Below, piece by piece: positions 1-9,862 of a DNA stretch of 64,000 nucleotides. A program made the position numbers and the translations under genes. The notes beneath the pieces are model-generated. The model had not been told where the DNA came from. It saw only the letters and a program-made list of their open reading frames with translations, and made no database searches. This DNA comes from Gallionella sp. Lineage in GTDB: Bacteria > Pseudomonadota > Gammaproteobacteria > Burkholderiales > Gallionellaceae. Numbering within the stretch: the stretch's first letter is position 1; each line of letters opens with the position of its first letter. The DNA is taken from assembly GCA_028689145.1 (NCBI GenBank), contig JAQTWT010000002.1, forward strand, positions 1-64,000, given 5' to 3'.

Positions 1-127
1 GACCAATGTGAAAGTGATCGACACGCAGACCAACGAGGTGATCCGCCAGTTGCCGTCCAAGGAGATGGTGGCGATCGCGCAGGCGCTGGACAAGTTTCAG
101 GGGCTGCTGATCAAGATTAAAGCGTAA
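1..127 (+). CDS. flaG: FlaG-family flagellar protein, C-terminal end (partial)
   Basis: Only the last 41 codons are present, open at the left edge and ending in TAA at 125-127. The readable tail contains VIDTQTNEVIRQLP followed by SKEMVAIAQALDKF, the usual C-terminal pattern of FlaG proteins (D-x-x-T-x-E-V-I-R-Q-I-P). FlaG is thought to influence flagellar filament length; its exact role is not settled. The position directly before fliD is the common arrangement in beta- and gammaproteobacteria and supports the call. Confidence 0.85.
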   Translation, partial: TNVKVIDTQTNEVIRQLPSKEMVAIAQALDKFQGLLIKIKA

Positions 128-277
128 AATGCACACATAGCACCGGATTACCGGCTTCGATATTTTTACAAAACGGCAGTAATCTTATAGGGTGCTTATC
201 TATGCGCCCTATAATGCTTTGTGTAATGAATTCAGGGTGATTGGTTAATGTGAAATTCGCGCAGCGGTTCGTTTGCC

Positions 278-301
278 CTTTCTCCCGCTTGCGGGGGAAA
301 G
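278..301. repeat. palindromic intergenic hairpin between flaG and fliD
   Basis: A 10-bp stem (CTTTCTCCCG against CGGGGGAAAG, one G-T pair) with a 4-base loop. No T-run follows it, so it is not a classical intrinsic terminator. It resembles short GC-rich palindromes scattered in proteobacterial intergenic regions. The rest of the 249-bp spacer shows only the fliD ribosome site AGGAG just before 377. Confidence 0.45.
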
Positions 302-376
302 TTGGATAGGGGGAAACGGGCATGACGAGTTTTATTATCAGGGCTGGCAACTTGTTATGCCCGTTAGGAGTAAATC

Positions 377-2401
377 ATGGCAATTTCATCTCCGGGTATC
401 GGTTCAGGACTCGATGTCAACGGTATTGTCACCAAGTTGATGGCGGTCGAGGCGCAGCCGCTGACAAACCTTGCCACGAAGGAGGCTGCTTTTCAAGCCA
501 AGTTATCAGCTTACGGTACCTTGAGCGGCGCGTTGTCGTCATTTCAGAACTCGGTGCAGGGGTTGAGCGATCCGACAAAATTTCAGTCGCTCAAGGCTAC
601 TTCCAGCGATACCACCATCGCTACAGCTTCGGCATCCAGTATAGCCGTGGCAGGCAGTTATGCGCTCGACATCAGCAAAATAGCGCAATCACAAAAACTG
701 GTGGCGGCAGGCAAAACCAGTACCTCGACGGCAATTGGTCTGGGTGGATCAACCACGCTGACATTCGATTTTGGTACCGTCACCGGAACGCTCGCGCCAT
801 ATGTTCCCGCTACAGGTACTGGCGGAACCTATAGCGCTTCGAGCTTTGTCAGTAATGGCAATGGCGTAAAAACGGTCACTATTGACGCGACCAACAATTC
901 CTTGACCGGTATCCGCGATGCCATCAATACCGCGAAAATTGGCGTTACTGCTTCTATCGTTAACGATGGAGGCGCTTCGCCTTATCGTTTGGTGTTGTCT
1001 TCCGATAATGCCGGTTTGAGCAATAGTCTCAAAATTAGTGTGAGCGGCGATGCGACGGTTTCTTCGCTGCTTTCCCATGATCCGACCGGTGCAGTAGGCG
1101 TTACGCAAAACATGCAGCAAACTTTGGTTGCGCAGAATACCGAATTGACGGTCAACGGCGTATTTGTGAGTAAAACGAACAGCACACTGACCGATGTAAT
1201 TCCGGGTGTAACCCTGAATGCGCTCAAGATCGGAACCAGTACTGTTTCTGTGGCACAGGACAGTTCCGGGGTAACGACGGCGGTCGAAGCCTTTATCAAA
1301 GGCTATAACGATCTTGCCAAGACGCTCAAAGATTCGTCGTCGTACGATCCCGCAACCAAAAAGGCCGGCATTCTTCAGGGTGATGCCTCGGTGCGTACCA
1401 TTCAGAGCCAGATACGGTCGTTGCTGGGACGTTCGCTGACCGGCAACCTGACTTATACCAATCTTTCACAAGTCGGCATTACCCTCCAGAAGGACGGTAC
1501 ACTGGCCCTTGATTCCGCCAAGCTGCAAACTGCTTTAGCCTCTAATCCGGTTGATCTTGCCGCAGTGTTTTCCGCGACTGGCAAGGCTTCCGATAGTCTG
1601 GTGAGTTATGTCAGTTCGACCTCCAATACCAAAGCGGGAACTTACTTGCTAGATGTTACACAACTTGCCACTCAGGGAGGTATGGTCGGTTCTGCCGTGG
1701 CAGGGCTTACTATTACAGCCGGGGTAAACGATACCCTGAGCACGACAATAGACGGAATACCGGCTACAGCTACTTTGTCGCCGGGCGTTTATGCCAGCGC
1801 AGCGGCACTGGCGGCTGAAGTGCAGGCCAGAATCAACGGTATATCCGCCTTGTCGAGCGCGGGGGTTTCGGTGGCGGTAACTCAGTCGGGCGGAACCATG
1901 ACGTTGACTTCCAACCGTTACGGCTCAACCTCAAGTGTGAGCGTCGGCGGTAATGGCGCAACTAATTTGCTCGGTGCCGCACCAACCAGTACCACAGGTG
2001 TAGATGTAGCCGGAACCTTTGATGGGGCTGCGGGTAGTGGTTCCGGACAGAATCTCACCGGTGCTTCAGGTAATGCGCAAGGATTAAAAGTGCTAATTTC
2101 AGGCGGTGCAGCCAGCAGTCGTGGAACGGTGAGTTTTTCACAAGGATATGCTTACCAACTGGATCTGTTGATAACCAGCTTCCTCAGTAGCTCGGGGGCA
2201 ATTGCAGCGGTGACCGACGGTACCAACCGAAGCATCAAGGATATCAGCAATCAGCGGGATGTGTTAAACCGCAGATTGGCAAGCATTGAAGCCCAATACC
2301 GCAAACAGTTTACCGCACTGGATGTCGCGATGGCCAGCATGAGCCAGACCAGTAGCTATCTCACGCAGCAACTGTCCGCCCTGTCTAGTCAGACAAAATA
2401 G
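377..2401 (+). CDS. fliD: flagellar filament capping protein FliD (HAP2)
   Basis: FliD forms the cap at the tip of the growing flagellar filament and helps fold exported flagellin subunits. The N-terminus MAISSPGIGSGLDVNGIV is the typical FliD start and lacks a signal peptide, as expected for a type III flagellar export substrate. The N-terminal coiled-coil domain covers roughly residues 5-105, a variable surface domain fills the middle, and the C-terminal region (about 590-674) has the heptad-rich helix ending in SSYLTQQLSALSSQTK. At 674 residues it is longer than the E. coli protein (468), consistent with an enlarged, surface-exposed middle domain. ATG at 377 is preceded by AGGAG at a good distance. 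It follows flaG, and no fliS is seen immediately downstream. Confidence 0.95.
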   Translation: MAISSPGIGSGLDVNGIVTKLMAVEAQPLTNLATKEAAFQAKLSAYGTLSGALSSFQNSVQGLSDPTKFQSLKATSSDTTIATASASSIAVAGSYALDISKIAQSQKLVAAGKTSTSTAIGLGGSTTLTFDFGTVTGTLAPYVPATGTGGTYSASSFVSNGNGVKTVTIDATNNSLTGIRDAINTAKIGVTASIVNDGGASPYRLVLSSDNAGLSNSLKISVSGDATVSSLLSHDPTGAVGVTQNMQQTLVAQNTELTVNGVFVSKTNSTLTDVIPGVTLNALKIGTSTVSVAQDSSGVTTAVEAFIKGYNDLAKTLKDSSSYDPATKKAGILQGDASVRTIQSQIRSLLGRSLTGNLTYTNLSQVGITLQKDGTLALDSAKLQTALASNPVDLAAVFSATGKASDSLVSYVSSTSNTKAGTYLLDVTQLATQGGMVGSAVAGLTITAGVNDTLSTTIDGIPATATLSPGVYASAAALAAEVQARINGISALSSAGVSVAVTQSGGTMTLTSNRYGSTSSVSVGGNGATNLLGAAPTSTTGVDVAGTFDGAAGSGSGQNLTGASGNAQGLKVLISGGAASSRGTVSFSQGYAYQLDLLITSFLSSSGAIAAVTDGTNRSIKDISNQRDVLNRRLASIEAQYRKQFTALDVAMASMSQTSSYLTQQLSALSSQTK

Positions 2402-2541
2402 TCACTTGCCTCGCATGGATGTTGTCATCCTGCGGGGGCTCTATTCCAAGAACATAGTGCTCGGCCCGTGGTGTTATCATTTCAACTCAACGCATCTTCC
2501 CTTAGCTTTAGTAGCCGAGATATTTAGTTCGTGGTTGCCGG

Positions 2542-4800
2542 GTGGTGATTTTCTCGAATCAAACGATGAAACCGGGTAAAGAGATGGAGCTTAACGAAAC
2601 ATTCAAACAAGCTGTTGCGCACCACCAGGTCGGCCGGTTTGCCGAGGCTGAAGAATTGTATCGCCGGGTATTGCAAGTTGATCGGCGGCATCTTGATGCG
2701 AACCATAATCTTGGGTTGATGGCCATGCAGCTCGGGCAGGCGCAGAAGGGTTTGCCATATTTGCAAACCGCATGGGAAGCAGAACCATCGGTAGACCAAT
2801 ATTGGCTGACGCTGACGGAATGCCTGCTGGAAATGGGGCATTACGAGGATGCGCTGCTACTGATTGAAGATGCGATAAAACGCGGCATACAATCACCGCA
2901 AGCGCAGCAATTGCGGCAGCGCGCGAAAAATGGTCGCGGCAATAAGAGGCAGCCTGCGGATACCGTTGTAGAAGAAATACTCGCGTTGTTCAGATCGGCT
3001 CGTTTTGCCGAGGTGGAAGAAAAAACAAAATTACTGGTTGAAATATACCCGAACTGGGCATGGGGTTGGAAATTGCTGGGCGCGACTATGCAAAATCAGG
3101 GCAAAGACGGCGTGAAAGTGATGCGGCGTGCGGTGGAATTGAACCCGAATGATGCCGAGGTACACAACAATCTTGGGGTCATGTTGCAGTCGCAAGGGCA
3201 GATAGAGGCAGCATTGAAAAGCCTGCGCAGGGCGCTTGAACTCAAACCTGATTATGCAAACGCCCACAATAGTTTGGGTAGTATTCTGGACGACTTGGAG
3301 CAATTCGATGCCGCACAGTCAAGTTATCGCCGGGCAATTAAGATCAATCCTGATTTAGCCGATGCGCACAACAATTTGGGTTCTTCCCTGAAGGAGCAGG
3401 GGCTTTTTGATGCAGCCGCTGCGAGCTTGCGCAGGGCGATAGCGATCAAACCGGACTATGCCGAGGCGCACAATAACCTCGGGATTGTTCTGATGGATCA
3501 GGGCAAACTCGATGAAGCGCTGGCAAGTTGCCGCCGTGCTTTGGAACTTAATCCAAACTCCCCTGAAGTGCATTACAGTTTGGGATGCGTTTTGAATGAG
3601 CTGGGGCAACCTGATGCCGCGCAGGCAAGTTATTGCCGGACACTGGAGCTTAATCCAGGCTATGCTCAGGCGCATAGTAGTTTGGGTATCACGCTTCTGG
3701 CTTTGGGTCGGCTAAACGAGGCTGAGGCCAGCTGTCAACGGGCGTTACAAATCAAGCCTGATTTAGCCGATGCGCATAACAATCTTGGCAATATACTCAA
3801 GGACATGGGTAGGCTAGACGAGGCAGAGGCCAGCTACAGACGAGCGCTGCAGGTCAAGCCGGATGCTGAAATTTTATGCAATTTGGGTCATACACTCTAT
3901 GATTTGGATGACTTGGGGCAGGCAGCCGTTATATATCAAAAAGCATTAGACCTTAAACCAGCTAACAGCGGATTAGATGCGGCGATAAATTTGGCGATAC
4001 TGCATTATTTAGAGGGGAATTTTGAGCAGTGTAGGAGCAAGCTCCATGCGTCTTTGCCGATTATGGGCAAGTTCGATTTGAAGTACAAAAATATTCATGT
4101 TTACTGGCGCTACCTTGATAAACTTCTATTCTGGCAGCAGCAGCAATCCAATCAGAAAAATCTTCAAACGCAGGGTATTAAACTACTCCATGTAATTGGT
4201 GAAAGCCACTCCTTGGCTGCACACGGAACGGTGGTTTGCTACAAAAAAGAAGAGATGCGGTGCGTAGCAGAATTAATTTTTGGTTGTAAACAGTGGCATC
4301 TGGGTAACGGCAAACCAAACAAATACAAACATAAATTCGAGGCAGTCATGGCGCGCTTGCCCCGTGAAGCTGCAATCCTGCTGTCTATAGGCGAAATCGA
4401 TTGCAGATATGACGAGGGAATTATAAAGGCCGGGGAAAAGTACCCGGATAAAACGTTAGCTGAGATTATGCAATCTACGATAGATGCGTACCTTGGCTAT
4501 GTCGCAGCTATAGCTGCACGCTACGGCCATAGAATAATAGTGGCTGGCGTGCCGGCCACCAACATTCCTTTGGAGTCGCTGGATCAGAGCGCAGCCGGGA
4601 AACTCATTCAACTCATACGGATATTTAATGCATCATTAAAGAGCCAGTCTCTAGCCGCAGGCATGGATTTTTTGGATGTCTACGCTCTTACCGACAGGGG
4701 GGACGGCATTGCGAGCGGTGAGTGGCATATAGATGAAATCCATCTGCTGCCTAGCGCCGTAGTGGAGGCCTTTGGCAGGCATTGCACGCTTCATCAATAG
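2542..4800 (+). CDS. TPR-repeat protein with C-terminal SGNH-hydrolase-like domain
   Basis: The first two thirds (about residues 20-490) consist of roughly a dozen 34-residue tetratricopeptide repeats with the usual pattern A-x-x-x-L-G-x-x-L-x-x-x-G-x-x-x-A and A-L-x-L-x-P. The last 200 residues are different. They begin with LLHVIGESHSLAAHG, continue with ILLSIGEIDCRYDEG and end with EWHIDEIHLLPSAV. These resemble the SGNH/GDSL blocks: a G-[DE]-S nucleophile region, a G-x-x-D block, and a D-x-x-H pair before a P. The catalytic assignment is inference. The listed start is GTG at 2542; ATG at 2566 or 2584 would also fit, and the TPR region begins just after 2584. It lies 140 bp after fliD, so a role in flagellar or surface glycan modification is possible but not shown. 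Confidence 0.7.
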   Translation: MVIFSNQTMKPGKEMELNETFKQAVAHHQVGRFAEAEELYRRVLQVDRRHLDANHNLGLMAMQLGQAQKGLPYLQTAWEAEPSVDQYWLTLTECLLEMGHYEDALLLIEDAIKRGIQSPQAQQLRQRAKNGRGNKRQPADTVVEEILALFRSARFAEVEEKTKLLVEIYPNWAWGWKLLGATMQNQGKDGVKVMRRAVELNPNDAEVHNNLGVMLQSQGQIEAALKSLRRALELKPDYANAHNSLGSILDDLEQFDAAQSSYRRAIKINPDLADAHNNLGSSLKEQGLFDAAAASLRRAIAIKPDYAEAHNNLGIVLMDQGKLDEALASCRRALELNPNSPEVHYSLGCVLNELGQPDAAQASYCRTLELNPGYAQAHSSLGITLLALGRLNEAEASCQRALQIKPDLADAHNNLGNILKDMGRLDEAEASYRRALQVKPDAEILCNLGHTLYDLDDLGQAAVIYQKALDLKPANSGLDAAINLAILHYLEGNFEQCRSKLHASLPIMGKFDLKYKNIHVYWRYLDKLLFWQQQQSNQKNLQTQGIKLLHVIGESHSLAAHGTVVCYKKEEMRCVAELIFGCKQWHLGNGKPNKYKHKFEAVMARLPREAAILLSIGEIDCRYDEGIIKAGEKYPDKTLAEIMQSTIDAYLGYVAAIAARYGHRIIVAGVPATNIPLESLDQSAAGKLIQLIRIFNASLKSQSLAAGMDFLDVYALTDRGDGIASGEWHIDEIHLLPSAVVEAFGRHCTLHQ

Positions 4801-4937
4801 CGTGGCATCACACTGCGAATTTTGGAAGAATTATCTTTCGATTGCATCGGCCGACGATATCGCGATCAGGGCAGCCATAAGGACAAAATACCAGCCCTCG
4901 AACTTGCATTCCCCCCATATTTCCAGTAACTTGCATC

Positions 4938-6948
<2,011 letters not shown>

Positions 6949-7033
6949 TTTCCGCAAATACAACTTTAACTGTGCCCAGAACCCGGCAGGTTCAAGCTTT
7001 CAAGAAAGTTTTGCCGGATGCCGTATCAGCCTG

Positions 7034-7882
7034 TTATCTGAAACGATAAAGCCAGCTCGCGTGCAATTCGGTATCGTCATAGCGGTGACCGGCGACTGCA
7101 TCCGCGTGAAAACGGCGCAGACCGATGTCCAGTGTGTTGGATGAGTTCAGTGGCTTGCTCACTCCCAATTCAAGTGTATTGGCTATGGCTTCCACCCGAT
7201 AGGCATAACGTGTACCGAAAACTAGGTCTTTGGCAACCGCTTTGGAATATTCGCGCAATTCCAGATCCGGCGTCGTTGTGAAAACCTGATCGCCGAAGTC
7301 GCGCGACAAGCTGGTGTACAGGGTGCTGTTCAGGCCAATTTTGTAGTCGGCCATGACATACATACGGCGGTGTTGCCACTCGAATATATTGGTGTTGTCC
7401 GCCCGGCGTTGTTCGTGACCGATACTGATACGGGCACCGATGCGGTCGGTAAAACGTTGTCCGGCGATCGCTTCGACCGCCAACAGCTTGCCATTGCGGA
7501 TAGCGCTGTTATTGAAAGATTGCCACTCCAGCAGGGCACCCAGTTCTATCCACGGTGCCGTGTAACCCGATACCGGCTGGATACGATAGCTGATGCCGAG
7601 ATTGGCAGATGCCAAATTAAGATTGGTATATTTCGCATATTCCGACAAGTGCAGCCCGCCTCTGAACCTAATGCCGCTGTTGGGCGTAAGCAACATGCTG
7701 CGGGTTGCTGTCACACCCATATTCAGCAGCTTGTCGCTGAATATGTCATGCGCCAATTCAGCGCGCGCCAGATTATTGTCGCGGCGGGCGGCAAGCTCTA
7801 CATCGATATAAGTGGCATCCGCTTGCGCCGCTCCGGTGCAAGCCAGCAAACAAACAACCAGACATTGCTTGTGGATTTTCAT
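7034..7882 (-). CDS. predicted outer-membrane beta-barrel protein
   Basis: The most likely start is ATG at 7882, which gives a clear signal peptide MKIHKQCLVVCLLACTGAAQA with cleavage before DATYIDVEL. A longer frame begins 33 bases upstream but would bury this signal. The mature 261 residues alternate hydrophobic and polar residues in many short amphipathic strands, for example RIGARISIGHEQRR and MYVMADYKIGLNSTLYTSL, and end in LHASWLYRFR, typical of an outer-membrane barrel. I do not recognise the precise family. It is divergent from the fecR-type gene with 50 bp between them, so the two may share control. Function unknown. Confidence 0.6.
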   Translation of the reverse strand: MKIHKQCLVVCLLACTGAAQADATYIDVELAARRDNNLARAELAHDIFSDKLLNMGVTATRSMLLTPNSGIRFRGGLHLSEYAKYTNLNLASANLGISYRIQPVSGYTAPWIELGALLEWQSFNNSAIRNGKLLAVEAIAGQRFTDRIGARISIGHEQRRADNTNIFEWQHRRMYVMADYKIGLNSTLYTSLSRDFGDQVFTTTPDLELREYSKAVAKDLVFGTRYAYRVEAIANTLELGVSKPLNSSNTLDIGLRRFHADAVAGHRYDDTELHASWLYRFR

Positions 7883-7932
7883 GCAAGTATTGTACTCTGG
7901 TCGCAACCGGGACAATCTCAGGGGGTATCAAT

Positions 7933-8622
7933 ATGGCTGAAGATATGGACGAAACCCGCCGCATCTTCCTGTTGCGCATGCTGGCTACTGGATTGCTTGC
8001 CGCATCTCCCTTTGCACGAGCCGGTTTGCTCGGAAATGTGCCGCGCGCACTTCCCGCAGGGCAATCTATTTACAGCCTGAATGGCGAGTTGCGTGTCAAC
8101 GGGCAAGTTGCCACCCCCGGCACCATAATCGGTAGTAACGATACGCTGGTTACCGGTTACGGAAGTCAGGCGATTTTTGTGGTCGGTAAGGATGCATTCC
8201 TTCTGCGCGAGAACAGCGAATTGCATCTTTCCGGCGACAATTTGCTGGTTGACGGACTCAGGCTCGTTACCGGTGCGCTGCTCTCGGTGTTCGGTAAAAG
8301 CCGCCATCATTTGACAACGCTCACCACTACTATCGGCATTCGCGGCACCGGCTTGTATGTCGAAGCGCAGCCCGATTTGTCCTATGTGTGCACTTGCTAC
8401 GGGAAAACTGCGATTGGCGCTTTGGCTAACCCGGCCAATACCGAAACTATCGAATCGAAGCATCATGACGCGCCGCGTTATGTGCAGGCTGATGGCAGCA
8501 TCCGGCCTGCGCCGTTCGTCAATCACAGCGACGAAGAGCTCATGCTGATTGAAACGCTGGTGGGACGAACCACGCCGTTCGCACTGTTCGATGACAGTTA
8601 CGGCGGGCCGAAGCGCTATTGA
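7933..8622 (+). CDS. FecR-domain protein, exported
   Basis: Residues about 40-150 form a FecR domain: a run of beta strands with G-x-x-I-x-S-N-D-T-L-V-T and a FLLRENSEL segment, followed by TTTIGIRGTGLYVEA, which matches the I-G-I-R-G-T motif of FecR-domain proteins. The N-terminus has TRRIFLL at residues 8-14 before a hydrophobic stretch and an A-R-A site, which resembles a twin-arginine signal. There is no adjacent ECF sigma factor or FecA-type receptor, so classical FecR anti-sigma function is not supported. FecR domains also occur as stand-alone periplasmic or surface modules. The divergent barrel gene at 7034-7882 is the only plausible partner in view. Confidence 0.75.
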   Translation: MAEDMDETRRIFLLRMLATGLLAASPFARAGLLGNVPRALPAGQSIYSLNGELRVNGQVATPGTIIGSNDTLVTGYGSQAIFVVGKDAFLLRENSELHLSGDNLLVDGLRLVTGALLSVFGKSRHHLTTLTTTIGIRGTGLYVEAQPDLSYVCTCYGKTAIGALANPANTETIESKHHDAPRYVQADGSIRPAPFVNHSDEELMLIETLVGRTTPFALFDDSYGGPKRY

Positions 8623-8687
8623 CCGGCATCGGCAGTCCGGGTCTTCGTCAGGTGCGGGTATAATCGCGGCTTACTTTCAGGAACATC

Positions 8688-9512
8688 ATGGATATTGCTC
8701 TGCTGCTTAAAGCCGCCATTCTCGGCATCGTCGAAGGCCTAACCGAATTTCTTCCTATCTCCAGCACCGGTCATCTGATTATTCTCGGCGATCTGCTTGG
8801 ATATAACGATGAAACCAGCAAGGTGTTTAAAATCGTGATTCAGCTTGCCGCCATCCTTGCGGTATGCTGGGATTATCGCGTGCGTTTGACGAAGATAATT
8901 GTCGGATTGTCCGGCGATGCGCCATCGCAGCGGTTTGCCGCAATGCTGTTCGTCGGTTTCCTGCCGGCGGCGGTGCTGGGGCTGATGTTTCATTCCACGA
9001 TTAAGGCATTGCTGTTCAACCCCATCACCGTGGCCACCGCGCTGATCGTGGGCGGCATCATCATTCTTTACGTGGAGAAGCGTGCTTATCATCCGCGTAT
9101 AAATTCAGTCGACGAGATGCGCTGGCAGGATGGGCTCAAGGTTGGATTTGCGCAGGCGCTGGCGATGATTCCCGGCACTTCGCGTTCCGGCGCAACCATC
9201 ATGGGCGGGATGATTTTTGGGCTGTCGCGCAAGACAGCGGCGGAGTTCTCGTTCTTCCTCGCGATTCCCACCATGTTTGCCGCGACCGCCTACGATCTTT
9301 ACAAGAACTGGGGTTTGCTGCGTGCGGAGGATTTTCCGGTTTTTGCAGTGGGCTTCGTCGCGTCGTTCATTGCGGCGATGTGGGCGGTAAAAAGCTTCAT
9401 CAGCTTCATTTCGAACCATACCTTCGTGGTGTTCGCCTGGTATCGCATTGTGTTCGGTTTAGTGGTGCTGGGGACGGCGTACAGCGGCGTAGTAAACTGG
9501 TCGGTGACGTAG
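8688..9512 (+). CDS. uppP: undecaprenyl-diphosphate phosphatase UppP (BacA)
   Basis: UppP recycles undecaprenyl pyrophosphate to the monophosphate lipid carrier used for peptidoglycan and O-antigen synthesis. The 274-residue polytopic membrane protein has both family signatures: [15 protein letters not shown] near residues 16-30 and [10 protein letters not shown] near 164-173, containing the catalytic Glu, His and Arg/Ser residues. Length matches E. coli BacA (273). The ATG at 8688 is preceded by CAGGAAC. A perfect TATAAT lies at 8659-8664, about 24 bases before the start, though its -35 is weak. Confidence 0.97.
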   Translation: MDIALLLKAAILGIVEGLTEFLPISSTGHLIILGDLLGYNDETSKVFKIVIQLAAILAVCWDYRVRLTKIIVGLSGDAPSQRFAAMLFVGFLPAAVLGLMFHSTIKALLFNPITVATALIVGGIIILYVEKRAYHPRINSVDEMRWQDGLKVGFAQALAMIPGTSRSGATIMGGMIFGLSRKTAAEFSFFLAIPTMFAATAYDLYKNWGLLRAEDFPVFAVGFVASFIAAMWAVKSFISFISNHTFVVFAWYRIVFGLVVLGTAYSGVVNWSVT

Positions 9513-9807
9513 TCACAGAAGCAGTTGTCCGCAGATTAAGCGCATAGATTACCCCGTTAAGTTTTTCATCTTTTGGGTGATGCAGCACCATGCTGTTTGC
9601 TTGGTACAGAGCCGTTCGCCCTGAGGTATCGAAAGGCATGCATCAAGTGGTTCGATACCTCGGATGGAACAACTAAGTTTTGATTAAGAACGATAGCCCA
9701 GTGCTAAATTACTACTCAACCACGAACGGTTAAACGCATGAGAATCTGCGTTAATCTGTGTAATCTGCGGATGGTATGGCCGTTTTTTTGCTGATGCACG
9801 TGCCAAT
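9513..9807. repeat. intergenic region made of degenerate repeats
   Basis: No gene is supported here. The stretch contains an inverted pair GAGGTATCGAA (9623-9633) and TTCGATACCTC (9651-9661). Further out, CCGCAGATTA-type sequence near 9530-9552 is inverted relative to AATCTGTGTAATCTGCGG at 9752-9770. These match repeat types commonly found between genes in environmental proteobacteria. A minus-strand frame across the right part would encode HPQITQINAD-like sequence, which is the translation of the repeat and not a protein family. Confidence 0.5.
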
Positions 9808-9841
9808 AAAAAAGCCGCCGGATATTCCCGGCGGCTTTTTT
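9808..9841 (-). terminator. intrinsic terminator of the copper-receptor gene
   Basis: GCCGCCGG and CCGGCGGC form a strong stem flanked by A-run and T-run (AAAAAA ... TTTTTT), so it can act on either strand. It lies 22 bases beyond the stop of the minus-strand TonB receptor gene. Confidence 0.85.
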
Positions 9842-9862
9842 GTGATCTCAACCAATCAGACA

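Noticed and set aside
344-360. Possible sigma-54 promoter before fliD (TGGCAACTTGTTATGC)
   Set aside because: The spacing between GG and GC is 11 bases, not the required 10, and the -12 block is poor.
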